From JAVBRA01 sp031548435 (GTDB lineage: Bacteria; Bacteroidota; Bacteroidia; Bacteroidales; Rikenellaceae), in contig JAVBRA010000012.1 in the NCBI GenBank assembly GCA_031548435.1, positions 62,001 through 126,000 of the forward strand: a DNA stretch of 64,000 nt, written 5' to 3'. The position numbers and the translations under genes are program-made. Shown one piece after another: positions 25,855 through 35,112 of this stretch (the stretch's first letter is position 1; each line of letters opens with the position of its first letter). The notes below the pieces were generated by a model. That model had not been told where the DNA came from, did not search any database, and saw only the letters and a list, made by a program, of their open reading frames with translations.

Positions 25855-27048
25855 ATGATCCCAATAAAAATAAGCGACAGCATCCACTACATCGGCACGA
25901 ACGACCGCCGCAAAGAGTTGTTCGAAAACATCTGGCCGCTGCCTAATGGCGTGTCGTACAACAGCTTCCTGATCAACGACGACAAAACCGTACTGCTCGA
26001 CACGGTCGAGAGCGGCAGCCTTGCCTCGTTCGTCGGCACGGTAGCGGATATTTTGCATGGAAAGCAGCTTGATTACCTGGTAATCAACCACATGGAACCC
26101 GACCACTCGGGCGAGATCAAAACAATCGTGTCGCGCTGGCCGGAAGTGAAGATCATCGGCAACAACAAGACGTTCAAAATGCTGGAGGGCCTGTACGGCA
26201 TCACCGGCAACCTGCACGAGGTCAAAGACGGCGACATGCTGGAACTGGGCCGTCACACGCTGAAATTCGTAACGACCCCCTGGGTGCACTGGCCCGAAAC
26301 GATGATGACCTATGACCTGACGGACAAAGTGCTCTTCTCGGGCGACGCCTTCGGTACGTTCGGTACGCTCGACGGCAACATTTTCGACGACGAGATCGAC
26401 TTCACGCTCTACGAAGACGAAATGCGCCGCTACTATTCGAACATCGTGGGCAAATACAGCAACATGGTGCAAAAAGCGTTGGGCAAGCTGGCCGGGATGG
26501 AGATCAGCTGCATTTGTCCGCTGCACGGGCCCATCTGGCGGTCGCACCCGGAAAAAGTGATCGGACTGTATGACCGCTGGAGCCGCTATGAGGCCGAGGA
26601 AGGCGTGGTGATCGTCTATGCATCGATGTACGGCAACACGGCCGGCGTGGCCGACTACATCGCCCGCAGGGTGGCCGAGCAGGGCATCCGGCGGGTGCGC
26701 GTGTTCGACGTGTCGAAGACCCACATGTCGTACATTGTCAGCGAGATATGGAAATACAAGGGGCTGATCCTGGGCAGTTGCGCCTACAACTCGTATATGT
26801 TCCCGCTGATGGAAAACCTGTGCCGCGAATTGCAGCACGTGGGCATCGGCAACCGGGTGTTGGGGCTGTTCGGCGGATACAGCTGGAGCGGCGGTGGAGT
26901 CAAGAACCTGAGCCTGTTCGCGACCGAAAGCGGCATGGAACTGGTGGGCGAACCGGCCGACATATTCGGCGCCCCCATCCCTGAAAAACTCGAAAAATGC
27001 GACGCGTTGGCCAAAGCCGTTGCGGAAAGAGCCAAAGGCTCGCTTTGA
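25855..27048 (+). CDS. Flavodiiron protein (FprA/ROO type)
   Basis: 397 residues. An N-terminal metallo-beta-lactamase-like domain carries the di-iron ligands H79-x-E81-x-D83-H84, H145, D164 and H224. A C-terminal flavodoxin domain starts near residue 250 with the FMN loop YASMYGNTAG. It reduces O2 (or NO) to harmless products in anaerobes, using electrons from a reduced partner. No rubredoxin domain is fused. A thioesterase gene follows after 14 bases. Confidence 0.95.
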   Translation: MIPIKISDSIHYIGTNDRRKELFENIWPLPNGVSYNSFLINDDKTVLLDTVESGSLASFVGTVADILHGKQLDYLVINHMEPDHSGEIKTIVSRWPEVKIIGNNKTFKMLEGLYGITGNLHEVKDGDMLELGRHTLKFVTTPWVHWPETMMTYDLTDKVLFSGDAFGTFGTLDGNIFDDEIDFTLYEDEMRRYYSNIVGKYSNMVQKALGKLAGMEISCICPLHGPIWRSHPEKVIGLYDRWSRYEAEEGVVIVYASMYGNTAGVADYIARRVAEQGIRRVRVFDVSKTHMSYIVSEIWKYKGLILGSCAYNSYMFPLMENLCRELQHVGIGNRVLGLFGGYSWSGGGVKNLSLFATESGMELVGEPADIFGAPIPEKLEKCDALAKAVAERAKGSL

Positions 27049-27062
27049 TTTTAAATCAGATT

Positions 27063-27437
27063 ATGGAACCAGGACTGAGCTATACCTCCCGCATCACCGT
27101 TACGGAGGCCGACACCGCCGCCCGCATGGGCTCGGGCGACATGGCCGTATTCGCCACTCCGGCCATGGCGGCCCTGATGGAGAACGCCGCCATGAACGCC
27201 GTGGCTCCCTATCTGCAGACCGAGAGCGCGACGGTCGGCACGGCGATCGACATCGCGCACACGAAAGCCTCGCCGGTCGGGGCCCATGTGGAAGCCACCG
27301 CCACCCTTGTCGCGGTCGAAGGGCGCAAGTTGGTTTTCGAAGTGGCGGCGTCGGACGGAACGGGCGAAATCGGGAGGGGAACACACACACGCTACATTGT
27401 CGGACGGGAACGTTTTCTTGAGGGCATCAAACGCTGA
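27063..27437 (+). CDS. Hotdog-fold thioesterase (FlK-like)
   Basis: 124 residues of the single-domain hotdog type. The pattern FATPAMAALMENAAMNAVAPYL followed by TVGTAIDIAHTKASPVG resembles FlK-type acyl-CoA thioesterases and their Bacteroidota relatives (the conserved Thr, Glu and His are visible). The ATG at 27063 follows the upstream stop by 14 bases, so it is probably cotranscribed with the flavodiiron gene. Substrate unknown. Confidence 0.8.
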   Translation: MEPGLSYTSRITVTEADTAARMGSGDMAVFATPAMAALMENAAMNAVAPYLQTESATVGTAIDIAHTKASPVGAHVEATATLVAVEGRKLVFEVAASDGTGEIGRGTHTRYIVGRERFLEGIKR

Positions 27438-27780
27438 TCCAAGGCCGGTTACCCGAAGCGCAGGCCCGCATTGATCGAGCGCACAGCGTCGCGCGGATGC
27501 ATCGCAACGCCTCACCCGCAACGACATTTTCGGACTGAAAGCGCACCGGCTCCGAAATCCAGGCAGGTGTCGCTGAACCGGTTATCCGAAATTGAAGCGC
27601 AACAATATCCCGCGGGATATTTCCGGGTAACATGCACGACACAAAAAGCACCCGCCGAACACACCTCCATAACAGCAAACAGGGTTCATTTTTTTGGATC
27701 CTGTTTTTTCGTTTTCAACGTTAATTCCATACCTTTGCACCATTGTTTTCAAAAAATCGAACAATTAAACTTAAATAACT
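27438..27780. other. 343-base gap upstream of pfp
   Basis: No supported gene. The first half is GC-rich and resembles the other decayed intergenic stretches (CGGTTATCCG, ATCCCGCGGGAT palindrome). The last 90 bases are AT-rich and hold the pfp promoter. Confidence 0.55.
27730..27737 (+). promoter_or_regulatory. -7 element of pfp
   Basis: TACCTTTG followed by CA, 43 bases upstream of the ATG. Confidence 0.6.
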
Positions 27781-29013
27781 ATGGAACAGTCAATTGTAAT
27801 TCTCACAGGAGGAGGCCCGGCTCCCGGCATGAACACCGTGGTGGGCAGCGTGGCCAAAACCTTCATCAAAAACGGCTACCGCGTCATCGGGCTGCACAAG
27901 GGATATTCGGGATTGTTCTCGAAGAATCCGGTGCACGAAGACCTGACGTTCCTCAAGGCCGACGATATTTTCAACCGCGGGGGATCGTACCTGAAAATGA
28001 GCCGCTTCAAACCCACCGACCAGGATTTTGCAGAGAATTTCAATCTCGACTTCTTCAAGACGAACAACATCAAGTTGCTGGTGACCGTCGGCGGAGACGA
28101 TACGGCCTCGACCGCGAACCGCATCGCCAAGTTCCTCACGGACAAGAACTACCCGATCGCCAACATCCACGTGCCGAAGACCATCGACAACGACCTGCCG
28201 CTGCCCGTGGGCTCGCCCACGTTCGGCTACCAGTCGGCCAAGGCGCAGGGAACCATCATCGGCACCACCGTCTATGAAGACGCCCGCACCAGCGAAAACT
28301 GGTTCGTTGTAGCGGCCATGGGACGCTCGGCCGGCCACCTGGCCTTCGGCATCGGCGCCGCCTGCCACTACCCCATGATCGTGATCCCGGAGATGTTCAA
28401 TAAGACCACTATCACGGTCGAAAAGATCGTGAACCTGGTGGTGTCGGCCATCCTCAAACGCCAGCTGATGGGCATCCCTTACGGTGCGGCGATCATCTCG
28501 GAAGGGGTGTTCCACGAACTGAGCGACGAGGAGATCAAGAACTCGGGCGTGACCTTCTCGTACGACGATCACGGCCACCCCGAGCTGGGCAAAGTCTCGA
28601 AGGCGCATATCTTCAACGAACTGCTTGAGAATAAACTCAAAGAGACTAAACTGAAGGTAAAGAGCCGCCCCGTTGAGATCGGGTACGAAGTTCGTTGCCA
28701 GACCCCGATCGCATTCGACCTGGTCTATTGCTCGCAACTGGGCATGGGTGTTTATACGCTGTTCAGCCAGGGCAAAACGGGCTGCATGGTCTACATCGAT
28801 CCGGCCGGAGAGCTGTCGCCCCTGTACCTGAAAGACCTTCAGGATCCGAAAACCGGCAAGATCCCACCGCGCCTGGTGAACGTCGATTCGAACAAGATCC
28901 AGAGCGTGGTGAACAACATCCTGCACTACATTGGCGAGGCCGACTACGAAGCCGCCAAACAGTACGTGAGCGATCCCTCGAAGTACGACTTCAAGAAGAT
29001 ACTTAACTGGTAA
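27781..29013 (+). CDS. pfp: 6-phosphofructokinase, pyrophosphate-type signature
   Basis: 410 residues. Phosphorylates fructose 6-phosphate in glycolysis. The phosphate-donor loop starts GGGPAPGMN. The GGDD motif (VTVGGDDTAS), instead of the GGDG of ATP enzymes, together with PKTIDNDLPLP marks the pyrophosphate-using class (family knowledge; donor inferred). It is monocistronic, with its own promoter and a strong terminator. Confidence 0.9.
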   Translation: MEQSIVILTGGGPAPGMNTVVGSVAKTFIKNGYRVIGLHKGYSGLFSKNPVHEDLTFLKADDIFNRGGSYLKMSRFKPTDQDFAENFNLDFFKTNNIKLLVTVGGDDTASTANRIAKFLTDKNYPIANIHVPKTIDNDLPLPVGSPTFGYQSAKAQGTIIGTTVYEDARTSENWFVVAAMGRSAGHLAFGIGAACHYPMIVIPEMFNKTTITVEKIVNLVVSAILKRQLMGIPYGAAIISEGVFHELSDEEIKNSGVTFSYDDHGHPELGKVSKAHIFNELLENKLKETKLKVKSRPVEIGYEVRCQTPIAFDLVYCSQLGMGVYTLFSQGKTGCMVYIDPAGELSPLYLKDLQDPKTGKIPPRLVNVDSNKIQSVVNNILHYIGEADYEAAKQYVSDPSKYDFKKILNW

Positions 29014-29030
29014 TCAAGGTATTTTCATGC

Positions 29031-29067
29031 CAAAACGGGAGTCCTTTGCGGGACTCCCGTTTTTTTC
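29031..29067 (+). terminator. Intrinsic terminator after pfp
   Basis: AACGGGAGTCC and GGACTCCCGTT form an 11-bp stem with a short loop, followed by seven T. Confidence 0.9.
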
Positions 29068-29338
29068 ATCCAACCCGACCGCGTTGAGTGCCATTGCCAA
29101 ACGAATCCCTTATCGCAATGCATCCCTCGGGACGACACGCATGGCAACAGGCATTATTGAACAACAAATTATCACGGGCATGAAGCGATCCGTTCAAAAA
29201 TATTTCGATCCGAGGTACAACCATCCGCCTTTTTGCATATTTTTGTCACCTGGATCGAACATCGATCCAAGTTCGTTACATTGGAATTTTTCAGCCAAAG
29301 TAATCACCCCGGATTAAAAAATCAACCGCAAGGCAGAG
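29068..29338. other. Upstream region of the arginine decarboxylase gene
   Basis: No gene. It contains a -7 element TATTTTTG (29238-29245) and a perfect 8-bp inverted repeat at 29251-29269. Confidence 0.55.
29238..29269 (+). promoter_or_regulatory. Promoter with overlapping inverted repeat
   Basis: TATTTTTG at 29238-29245 places the start of transcription near 29252. TGGATCGA-aca-TCGATCCA (29251-29269) covers that point and could be an operator or a 5'-end hairpin. Confidence 0.5.
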
Positions 29339-30733
29339 ATGAAAAACAAGTACATCGACCTCATCGACCAGACGTTCGAGTTCCCGACCGAGGAATTTTC
29401 CGTCACAGACAACGAGCTCAATTTTCACGACATTCCGCTCATGGATATCATCAAGCAGTATGGTACACCGCTGAAAATAACCTATTTACCCAAGATCAGC
29501 TCGCAGATCCAGCGGGCCAAACGGTTGTTCAACGTGGCCATGGCCAAGGTCGACTACAAGGGCACGTACAACTACTGCTACTGCACCAAGAGTTCGCATT
29601 TCTCGTTTGTGATGGAAGAGGCCATGCGCAACGACATCAACATCGAAACGTCGTCGGCCTACGACATCCACATCATCAACGCCCTGTACGAAACGAAGGC
29701 GATCGACAAAAACATCTTCATCGTGTGCAACGGCTTCAAGCGCCCGCAGTACATCGAAAACATCGCCGACCTGGTGCATCGCGGCTTCGAAAACACCATG
29801 CCCATCCTCGACAACAAGGAGGAGATCGAACTACTGGACGCCGCCCTGAAAAAAGAGTGCAAGATCGGCATCCGCATCGCCTCGGAAGAAGAGCCCAAGT
29901 TCGACTTCTACACCTCGCGCCTGGGCATCCGCTACAACGACATCGTGACGTTCTACAAAGAGAAGATCAAGAGCAACAAGAAGTTCAGGCTCAAGATGCT
30001 GCACTTTTTCATCAATACCGGCATCAAAGACACGGCCTACTACTGGAGCGAGTTGAGCAAGTGCATGAACGTGTACTGCGAATTGAAAAAGATATGTCCC
30101 GATCTCGACTCGCTGAACATCGGAGGCGGGTTCCCGATCAAGAATTCGCTCTACTTCAGCTACGATTATGAATACATGACCGAGGAGATCATCGCCCAGA
30201 TCAAGAACGCATGCAACCAGGCCGGGGTCGCCGAACCCAACATATTCACCGAGTTCGGATCGTTCACCGTGGGCGAAAGCGGCGCCACCCTCTACTCGAT
30301 CATCAACCAGAAGCAGCAGAACGACCGCGAGAACTGGTACATGATCGACAGTTCGTTCATGACCACTCTGCCCGACATCTGGGGCATCAACCAGCGCTAC
30401 ATCCTGCTGGCGATCAACAACTGGGACCGCGAATACCACCGCGTGTTCCTGGGCGGCCTCACGTGCGACAGCGAGGATTTCTACAATGCCGAAGCGCACT
30501 CGAACGCCATCTACCTGCCCAAACTGGTGAGCGGCGAGGCGCAGTACATCGGCTTCTTCCATACGGGCGCATACCAGGAATCTCTCGGAGGGTACGGCGG
30601 CATACAGCACTGCCTGACGCCCGCCCCCAAACACATCATCCTGGACAAGGACAAGGAGACGGGCGAATACTTCACCCGCCTGTTCTCCAAAGAGCAAAGC
30701 CACCGTTCGATGATGAAAGTACTGGGGTACTAA
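29339..30733 (+). CDS. speA: Arginine decarboxylase (Bacteroidota short SpeA family)
   Basis: 464 residues, fold III PLP decarboxylase. The PLP lysine lies in YNYCYCTKSSHF (near residue 83). GGGFPIKNSLYF binds the phosphate, and TEFGSFTVGESG plus FFHTGAYQESLGG form the rest of the active site. The sequence follows the short arginine decarboxylases of Flavobacterium and relatives, not the 630-residue E. coli SpeA. The product would be agmatine for polyamine synthesis. Monocistronic; the leader carries a candidate operator. Confidence 0.82.
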   Translation: MKNKYIDLIDQTFEFPTEEFSVTDNELNFHDIPLMDIIKQYGTPLKITYLPKISSQIQRAKRLFNVAMAKVDYKGTYNYCYCTKSSHFSFVMEEAMRNDINIETSSAYDIHIINALYETKAIDKNIFIVCNGFKRPQYIENIADLVHRGFENTMPILDNKEEIELLDAALKKECKIGIRIASEEEPKFDFYTSRLGIRYNDIVTFYKEKIKSNKKFRLKMLHFFINTGIKDTAYYWSELSKCMNVYCELKKICPDLDSLNIGGGFPIKNSLYFSYDYEYMTEEIIAQIKNACNQAGVAEPNIFTEFGSFTVGESGATLYSIINQKQQNDRENWYMIDSSFMTTLPDIWGINQRYILLAINNWDREYHRVFLGGLTCDSEDFYNAEAHSNAIYLPKLVSGEAQYIGFFHTGAYQESLGGYGGIQHCLTPAPKHIILDKDKETGEYFTRLFSKEQSHRSMMKVLGY

Positions 30734-30757
30734 AACGGATTCAACATAACTACCGAC

Positions 30758-30788
30758 AACCGGGAAGAGAACTCTTCCCGGTTTTTTA
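30758..30788 (+). terminator. Intrinsic terminator after speA
   Basis: AACCGGGAAGAG and CTCTTCCCGGTT make a 12-bp stem with a two-base loop, followed by a T-run. Confidence 0.9.
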
Positions 30789-30810
30789 TACTATTTTTAT
30801 CAAAAACTAT

Positions 30811-30842
30811 TTTGATTTATGAAATAGTTTCTTTTATTTTTG
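30811..30842 (+). promoter_or_regulatory. Promoter of the small lipoprotein/secreted protein pair
   Basis: TTTG at 30811-30814, 20 bases, then TATTTTTG at 30835-30842. The ATG follows 28 bases later. Confidence 0.7.
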
Positions 30843-30870
30843 TTATAGACAATACTTAAACTTTAGGATC

Positions 30871-31327
30871 ATGAGAAAAATACATTTGGCAATATTGGCG
30901 ATCCTGTGCATGCTGTTTACAGGATGCCCATTGGCGTGGGAAACGATTGGAGAAGGTGATATGGGAAACTGGTATGTTAAGAACAGTTCTCCTTCACATT
31001 TTGTGTTACATATATTTACAGATGCACCCGGAGTATGGGGAGGGGGAGATGTATGCATACAACATAAAATCCGATTCATTAGAATCAATCCTCTTAAAGA
31101 ATTGTGGATCTCATCTTGCGTTCGAGCGGCTATTCGATGTGAATGATGTGAACGATTCCGTGCAGGTTCTTTCAACTGAAGGAGTTGTGCTGAGAACATG
31201 GCGAGAATCGGAACAAAACGAACCGGGCCGTCAGTTTTTCAACAAGGCTTTCTGGACAGGAACAGGCAATCCGCAAGGCATCGATTCCTCCTGGACTTTC
31301 GAGATCCTGCCCGAAGACCTCCAGTAA
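30871..31327 (+). pseudogene. Small lipoprotein gene interrupted by a +1 frameshift
   Basis: The first frame starts with a lipoprotein signal (LAILCMLFTGC) and runs to about 31035. The second frame continues with a plausible C-terminal half (EMYAYNIKSDSLESILL ... WTFEILPEDLQ) to the stop at 31327. The whole span is 457 bases, one more than a multiple of three. The switch falls at the G-runs 31037-31040 and 31042-31046, so one extra G explains it. A corrected protein would have 151 residues. No family recognised. The promoter is intact. It could be a real mutation, slippage or a sequencing error. Confidence 0.7.
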
Positions 31328-31355
31328 ACTTACAAACACTTAAAACACAACGATC

Positions 31356-31889
31356 ATGAAAAAAATACTATTCACAGTCCTGGCCGCCATTCTTTCAATT
31401 GCAGCGGGAAATAGCGCAAAAGCCCAGTCAACACGCCCATTAGTGGCCGTGAACGGCCTTGAAATCGGGCACAAGTACAACCACCAACAGATCGTGGCCG
31501 CAATGGGGCGGGAGCCGGTGGAGATGAAACTATCTCACGCCATCACGCCCAATTATAAAACATACATCTACGGCACGAATGCTCAAGGAGCTGCATCGTA
31601 TCTCGCATTCAAAGAAAACGGCGAATTCCACTGTTTCGAGCTGCACGACGACAATTTCAGCGTGAACGGGCGATACAACGTAGGGGAGAATATTTCCGAA
31701 ATTCTCACCACATTGTACGGAACGCCGGTTTATGGAGTACCTCCCCTTTATGCCGGTAACATGAGCAAGAATTATATCCGGTGGAGTTTTGCGAGCTACG
31801 AAGTTTATCCGATCGTCTATTTTAAGGTGGATTACACTCCGTCCAACAGCGCGATCAGGAACATCACGGCCATGATCATGGACTTGTAG
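31356..31889 (+). CDS. Secreted protein of unknown function
   Basis: 177 residues with a Sec signal peptide (ILFTVLAAILSIAAG, probable cleavage after AKAQ). The mature part begins with VAVNGLEIGHKYNHQQIVAAMG and later has LTTLYGTPVYG. This has a vague resemblance to BamE/SmpA-like small periplasmic folds, but I would not assign a function. It lies 28 bases after the frameshifted lipoprotein gene and probably shares its promoter. It is more AT-rich than the surrounding core genes. Confidence 0.7.
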   Translation: MKKILFTVLAAILSIAAGNSAKAQSTRPLVAVNGLEIGHKYNHQQIVAAMGREPVEMKLSHAITPNYKTYIYGTNAQGAASYLAFKENGEFHCFELHDDNFSVNGRYNVGENISEILTTLYGTPVYGVPPLYAGNMSKNYIRWSFASYEVYPIVYFKVDYTPSNSAIRNITAMIMDL

Positions 31890-31975
31890 TGTGCGCCGGG
31901 TAGCCCGACCAGAGCGCCAGCCGGCGGAATTTCGGAAAAAAAGCTGCGGCCCCTCCGCATTTTAATAAAAAGTAT

Positions 31976-31983
31976 TATCTTTG
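31976..31983 (+). promoter_or_regulatory. -7 element of tRNA-Pro
   Basis: TATCTTTG followed by CA, 12 bases before the tRNA 5' end. Confidence 0.7.
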
Positions 31984-31994
31984 CACCGACTTTG

Positions 31995-32067
31995 CGGGGT
32001 GTAGCACAGTTGGCAGCGCGCCACGTTCGGGACGTGGAGGTCGGAAGTTCGAGTCTTCTCACCCCGA
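31995..32067 (+). tRNA. tRNA-Pro (anticodon CGG)
   Basis: The seven-base acceptor strands CGGGGTG and CACCCCG pair perfectly. The anticodon stem CCACG/CGTGG encloses the loop TTCGGGA with anticodon CGG, which reads CCG. The T arm (TTCGAGT) is normal. CCA is not encoded. Confidence 0.93.
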
Positions 32068-32071
32068 CTAC

Positions 32072-32117
32072 AATAAGAAACAGGTTTACCTGAGAAGGTA
32101 AACCTGTTTCTTATTTT
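32072..32117 (+). terminator. Terminator after tRNA-Pro
   Basis: A perfect 19-bp inverted repeat (32072-32090 and 32097-32115) with a six-base loop ends in TTATTTTA, five bases after the tRNA. Confidence 0.85.
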
Positions 32118-32423
32118 ATGCCCATTCGCAACAATGCTACCCGGCCGTCATTCCGTACACTCGAAAAGTGTTTCGAGCGCCCCCCTATATTCACTCATGA
32201 TGCTCCGAAACGAAGCGCTCATGCCATCGAATAAGGCTGTATCCGAGAATATCTCAATCAAAAGCATGAGCCCCGTTTGAGAGGGAGATTACTCTGCTCC
32301 CAATCGTCACCAAGAAACTGCTACGCGGCAATGCGCTAAAATCGCAGGAGCATCGCAGACAGGCGTATTTTTAGCCCGGGGCCGCTACGCCACTGCGCAG
32401 ATCCGATGCGCCGGGAAGAGAAA
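32118..32423. other. 306-base gap without a gene
   Basis: I see no coding region, promoter or repeat that I can support between the tRNA-Pro terminator and the end of the DUF1573 gene. Confidence 0.5.
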
Positions 32424-32822
32424 TCACCGCACCTCGCCCTTGATGGTCAGCACCAGCCCCTGGGGATAGATGTTGTTGCGCAGGGTGATGCGCTTGTAGA
32501 AAGTGCCCGTCTGCTTCGCGTCGTACGACACGGTGATGGTGCCTTTGCCGCCGGGCATCACCGGGCGCTTATCGTATTTGACCTTGGTGCATTTGCAATT
32601 GACCTCGGCGTCGACAATCACCAGCGGGGTCGAGGTGGTGTTGGTGAAGTTGAAAACCACCTCCTGCCCCTTGCCCTTCTGCATGGCGCCGAAATCGTGC
32701 AGCACTTTGTCGAACGATACCGTATCGGCCAGAGGGGCCGCCTCTTCCATCGCATCGGGCGACTGGGCGAACACCGCCGCCGAAGCGGCAATCAGAGACA
32801 ACAGAAAAATAATATGCTTCAT
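32424..32822 (-). CDS. DUF1573 domain-containing secreted protein
   Basis: 132 residues: a Sec signal peptide (IIFLLSLIAASAAVFAQ) and one DUF1573 domain (VLHDFGAMQKGKG, FNFTNTTSTPLVIVDAEVNCKCT, MPGGKGTITVSYD), an Ig-like fold common in Bacteroidota periplasmic proteins. The ATG at 32822 is two bases after the stop of the hexosaminidase gene, so translation is coupled. A TTG at 32828 is possible but less likely. Confidence 0.88.
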   Translation of the reverse strand: MKHIIFLLSLIAASAAVFAQSPDAMEEAAPLADTVSFDKVLHDFGAMQKGKGQEVVFNFTNTTSTPLVIVDAEVNCKCTKVKYDKRPVMPGGKGTITVSYDAKQTGTFYKRITLRNNIYPQGLVLTIKGEVR

Positions 32823-32824
32823 AA

Positions 32825-35110
32825 TCAATAGCTTAGTTTATCCTGCGGCACAGGCACATACTTGTCCGACGAAGGGGCTTTGTATACAAACCCGCGCGGC
32901 GACCACACCTTGGGCCATCCGTCGATGACCGTGTTGTTGAACACGAATTTATAAGCGTGTTTACCCGTTTCGAGCGCCACCGCCGCCTTGTTGTTGTAGT
33001 GGCGGGCCAGCAGGCCGTCGTTGTCGATGACCATCACCCCGTCGATCCAAAGTTCCGTCATGTCCGAGCCGAAGATGTACACCCCGCTCTCGTCCACCTC
33101 GAAATACCCCTCGTAGAAGCCGATCGAGGGGCGGTCGATGTCGTACGACGGCTCTCTGAAGCTCGTCATCTCCACCCCTGTCTCAATGTTCAGGTTGCGA
33201 TAAATGGAGCGGTCGGCGAAATAGCCCGTGGCTTCCCTGTACCGGAATCCGGGCTTGGTTTCGCCTTCATAGGCGGGGTTCGGGGCCACTTTCTTTACCT
33301 CGACCGTACGCACGGGGCTCAACTTGCCCGAGGCGGGAAGCATGGTGGCGATTTTGACGGTCTTGTTTCCTTCTATAACGATCGAATCCATGTAAATCTT
33401 GCTCCGCGAGGTGGGGTTTTTGCTGTTGAGCGTATAAACCATCGGATAGTTGCGGGTATTGGTGAATTTAAGAGTGTAGCTGTCGCCGCCGGCATACACC
33501 AAACGGTCGGTTTCCATGCCTTCGGGCAGGGGGATGTGGTAGATGATGCCACGCATGTCGAGCCGCACCATGGCGTTGTCGAGACGGCGGTTGAAGTCGT
33601 CGAAATCTTTCATCTCCTTGGGCGTCCAGTCCAACTCGGCCAGGGCCGCGATGCGCGGCCAGCCCATGTACTCGGCCTTCTCTTCGCTGGTGGTATATTC
33701 GCCCCACAGGTTGGCCTGCGCCCCGAGGATGTAGTGGCGCTTATCGGGATCGATGGCCTCGGGCACAGGGTCGTATTCATAGACCTTGCTCAGCGGGACA
33801 TAATGCCCGATGGTGATCGGCTCGACCCCCTTGTCGCCCTGATAATAATCGATGTACATGCTCTGCGCCGGGGCCATGATGACATGGTGGCCCGCATTGG
33901 CCGCCGCAATGCCGCCCGTTTCGCCCTGCCATGACATCACCGTGGCCGACGGGGCGATGCCGCCTTCGAGGATCTCGTCCCAACCGATGATCTTTCGGCC
34001 CAGCGAGTTGACGTGCTTTTCGATGCGGGTAACAAAATAGGCTTGCAGCTGCTGCTCGGTCTTCAGCCCCTCTTTTTTCATGCGCTCCTGGCAGCGGGGG
34101 CACTCTTTCCACCCCAGTTTGGGACATTCGTCGCCGCCGATGTGGATGTACTCGGACGGAAAAATCGCCGCCACTTCAGTCAGAATATCGTTCAGAACCA
34201 TGAACACGCTGTCGCGCCCCGCACAGAAAAGGTTGTCGTGCACCCCCCAGATGTTACTCACCTGGTACGGATCGCCCGAGCACGAGAGCCCGGGGAAGGC
34301 CGCCAGGGCCGCCGTAGCATGGCCCGGCACTTCGATCTCGGGAATGATCTCGACAAAGCGCTCGGAGGCATAGGCTACCAGGTCTTTCAGTTCTTCCTGG
34401 GTGTAGTATCCCTGCTGGTAAACGGCACCGTCCTGGCCGTAACGAACCGAGCCGACAGATGTCAGTTGCGGGTATTTTTTGATCTCGATGCGCCAGCCCT
34501 GATCGTCGGTCAGGTGGAAGTGCAACGTATTGATTTTGAACATCGCCATCGCGTCGATCTGCTCCTTGACCCACTCCAGTCCAAGGAAATGGCGGGCCGG
34601 GTCGAGCATCACCGCGCGGTAGCCGAACCGGGGCTCGTCGGTAATGCTGACTGCCGGAGCGCTCCACTCCACCCCGTCGACCTTCACTGAACTTTCGATC
34701 TCGGCCGGAAACAGCTGCATCAGCGTCTGCATGCCGTAAAAGAGCCCTGCGGCAGAGGGGGCCTTGACAGACACCCCGTCCGGAGCCACATCCAGTTTAT
34801 ACCCCTCGTTCTTCATTTGCAGCGTCGTGTCGATCTCCAACGCAATCGTTCCGGTCGGCATACCCTGCTGTTCAAACGTGTACCCGGTCGATGCGGCCAT
34901 TTTCGTTTTGAAATATCCGGCCACCTGTGCCGCCTCGCCCGCAGCCTCAAACACCACATCCGGGGTCAGCGCGAAACGCCCCTGGCCCTCGGTCAGCGAA
35001 ACCGGAAGGGGAATGATGTTGATCCCCCGGTTATACGTTCGCTCCGCCTTTTGCGGCACACACGCGGCCAGCAACAGCATTGCGGCGCATACAATCCCTG
35101 CTTTTTTCAT
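32825..35110 (-). CDS. Beta-N-acetylhexosaminidase, GH20, lipoprotein
   Basis: 761 residues. The lipoprotein signal ends LLLAAC. A GH20b-type N-terminal domain (about 25-155) leads into the catalytic barrel with HLTDDQGWRIEIKKYP and the catalytic pair in HIGGDECPKLGW (Asp-Glu of the family). The last 150 residues contain a PA14-like module (FEVDESGVYIFGSDMTELWIDG). It removes terminal GlcNAc/GalNAc from glycans in the periplasm or at the surface. The ATG at 35110 supplies the lipobox; in-frame sequence upstream belongs to the sirtuin gene. Confidence 0.93.
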   Translation of the reverse strand: MKKAGIVCAAMLLLAACVPQKAERTYNRGINIIPLPVSLTEGQGRFALTPDVVFEAAGEAAQVAGYFKTKMAASTGYTFEQQGMPTGTIALEIDTTLQMKNEGYKLDVAPDGVSVKAPSAAGLFYGMQTLMQLFPAEIESSVKVDGVEWSAPAVSITDEPRFGYRAVMLDPARHFLGLEWVKEQIDAMAMFKINTLHFHLTDDQGWRIEIKKYPQLTSVGSVRYGQDGAVYQQGYYTQEELKDLVAYASERFVEIIPEIEVPGHATAALAAFPGLSCSGDPYQVSNIWGVHDNLFCAGRDSVFMVLNDILTEVAAIFPSEYIHIGGDECPKLGWKECPRCQERMKKEGLKTEQQLQAYFVTRIEKHVNSLGRKIIGWDEILEGGIAPSATVMSWQGETGGIAAANAGHHVIMAPAQSMYIDYYQGDKGVEPITIGHYVPLSKVYEYDPVPEAIDPDKRHYILGAQANLWGEYTTSEEKAEYMGWPRIAALAELDWTPKEMKDFDDFNRRLDNAMVRLDMRGIIYHIPLPEGMETDRLVYAGGDSYTLKFTNTRNYPMVYTLNSKNPTSRSKIYMDSIVIEGNKTVKIATMLPASGKLSPVRTVEVKKVAPNPAYEGETKPGFRYREATGYFADRSIYRNLNIETGVEMTSFREPSYDIDRPSIGFYEGYFEVDESGVYIFGSDMTELWIDGVMVIDNDGLLARHYNNKAAVALETGKHAYKFVFNNTVIDGWPKVWSPRGFVYKAPSSDKYVPVPQDKLSY

Positions 35111-35112
35111 CG

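Noticed and set aside
31837..32120. Possible integration site at tRNA-Pro
   Set aside because: No integrase, no repeat of the tRNA 3' end nearby and no foreign block attached.
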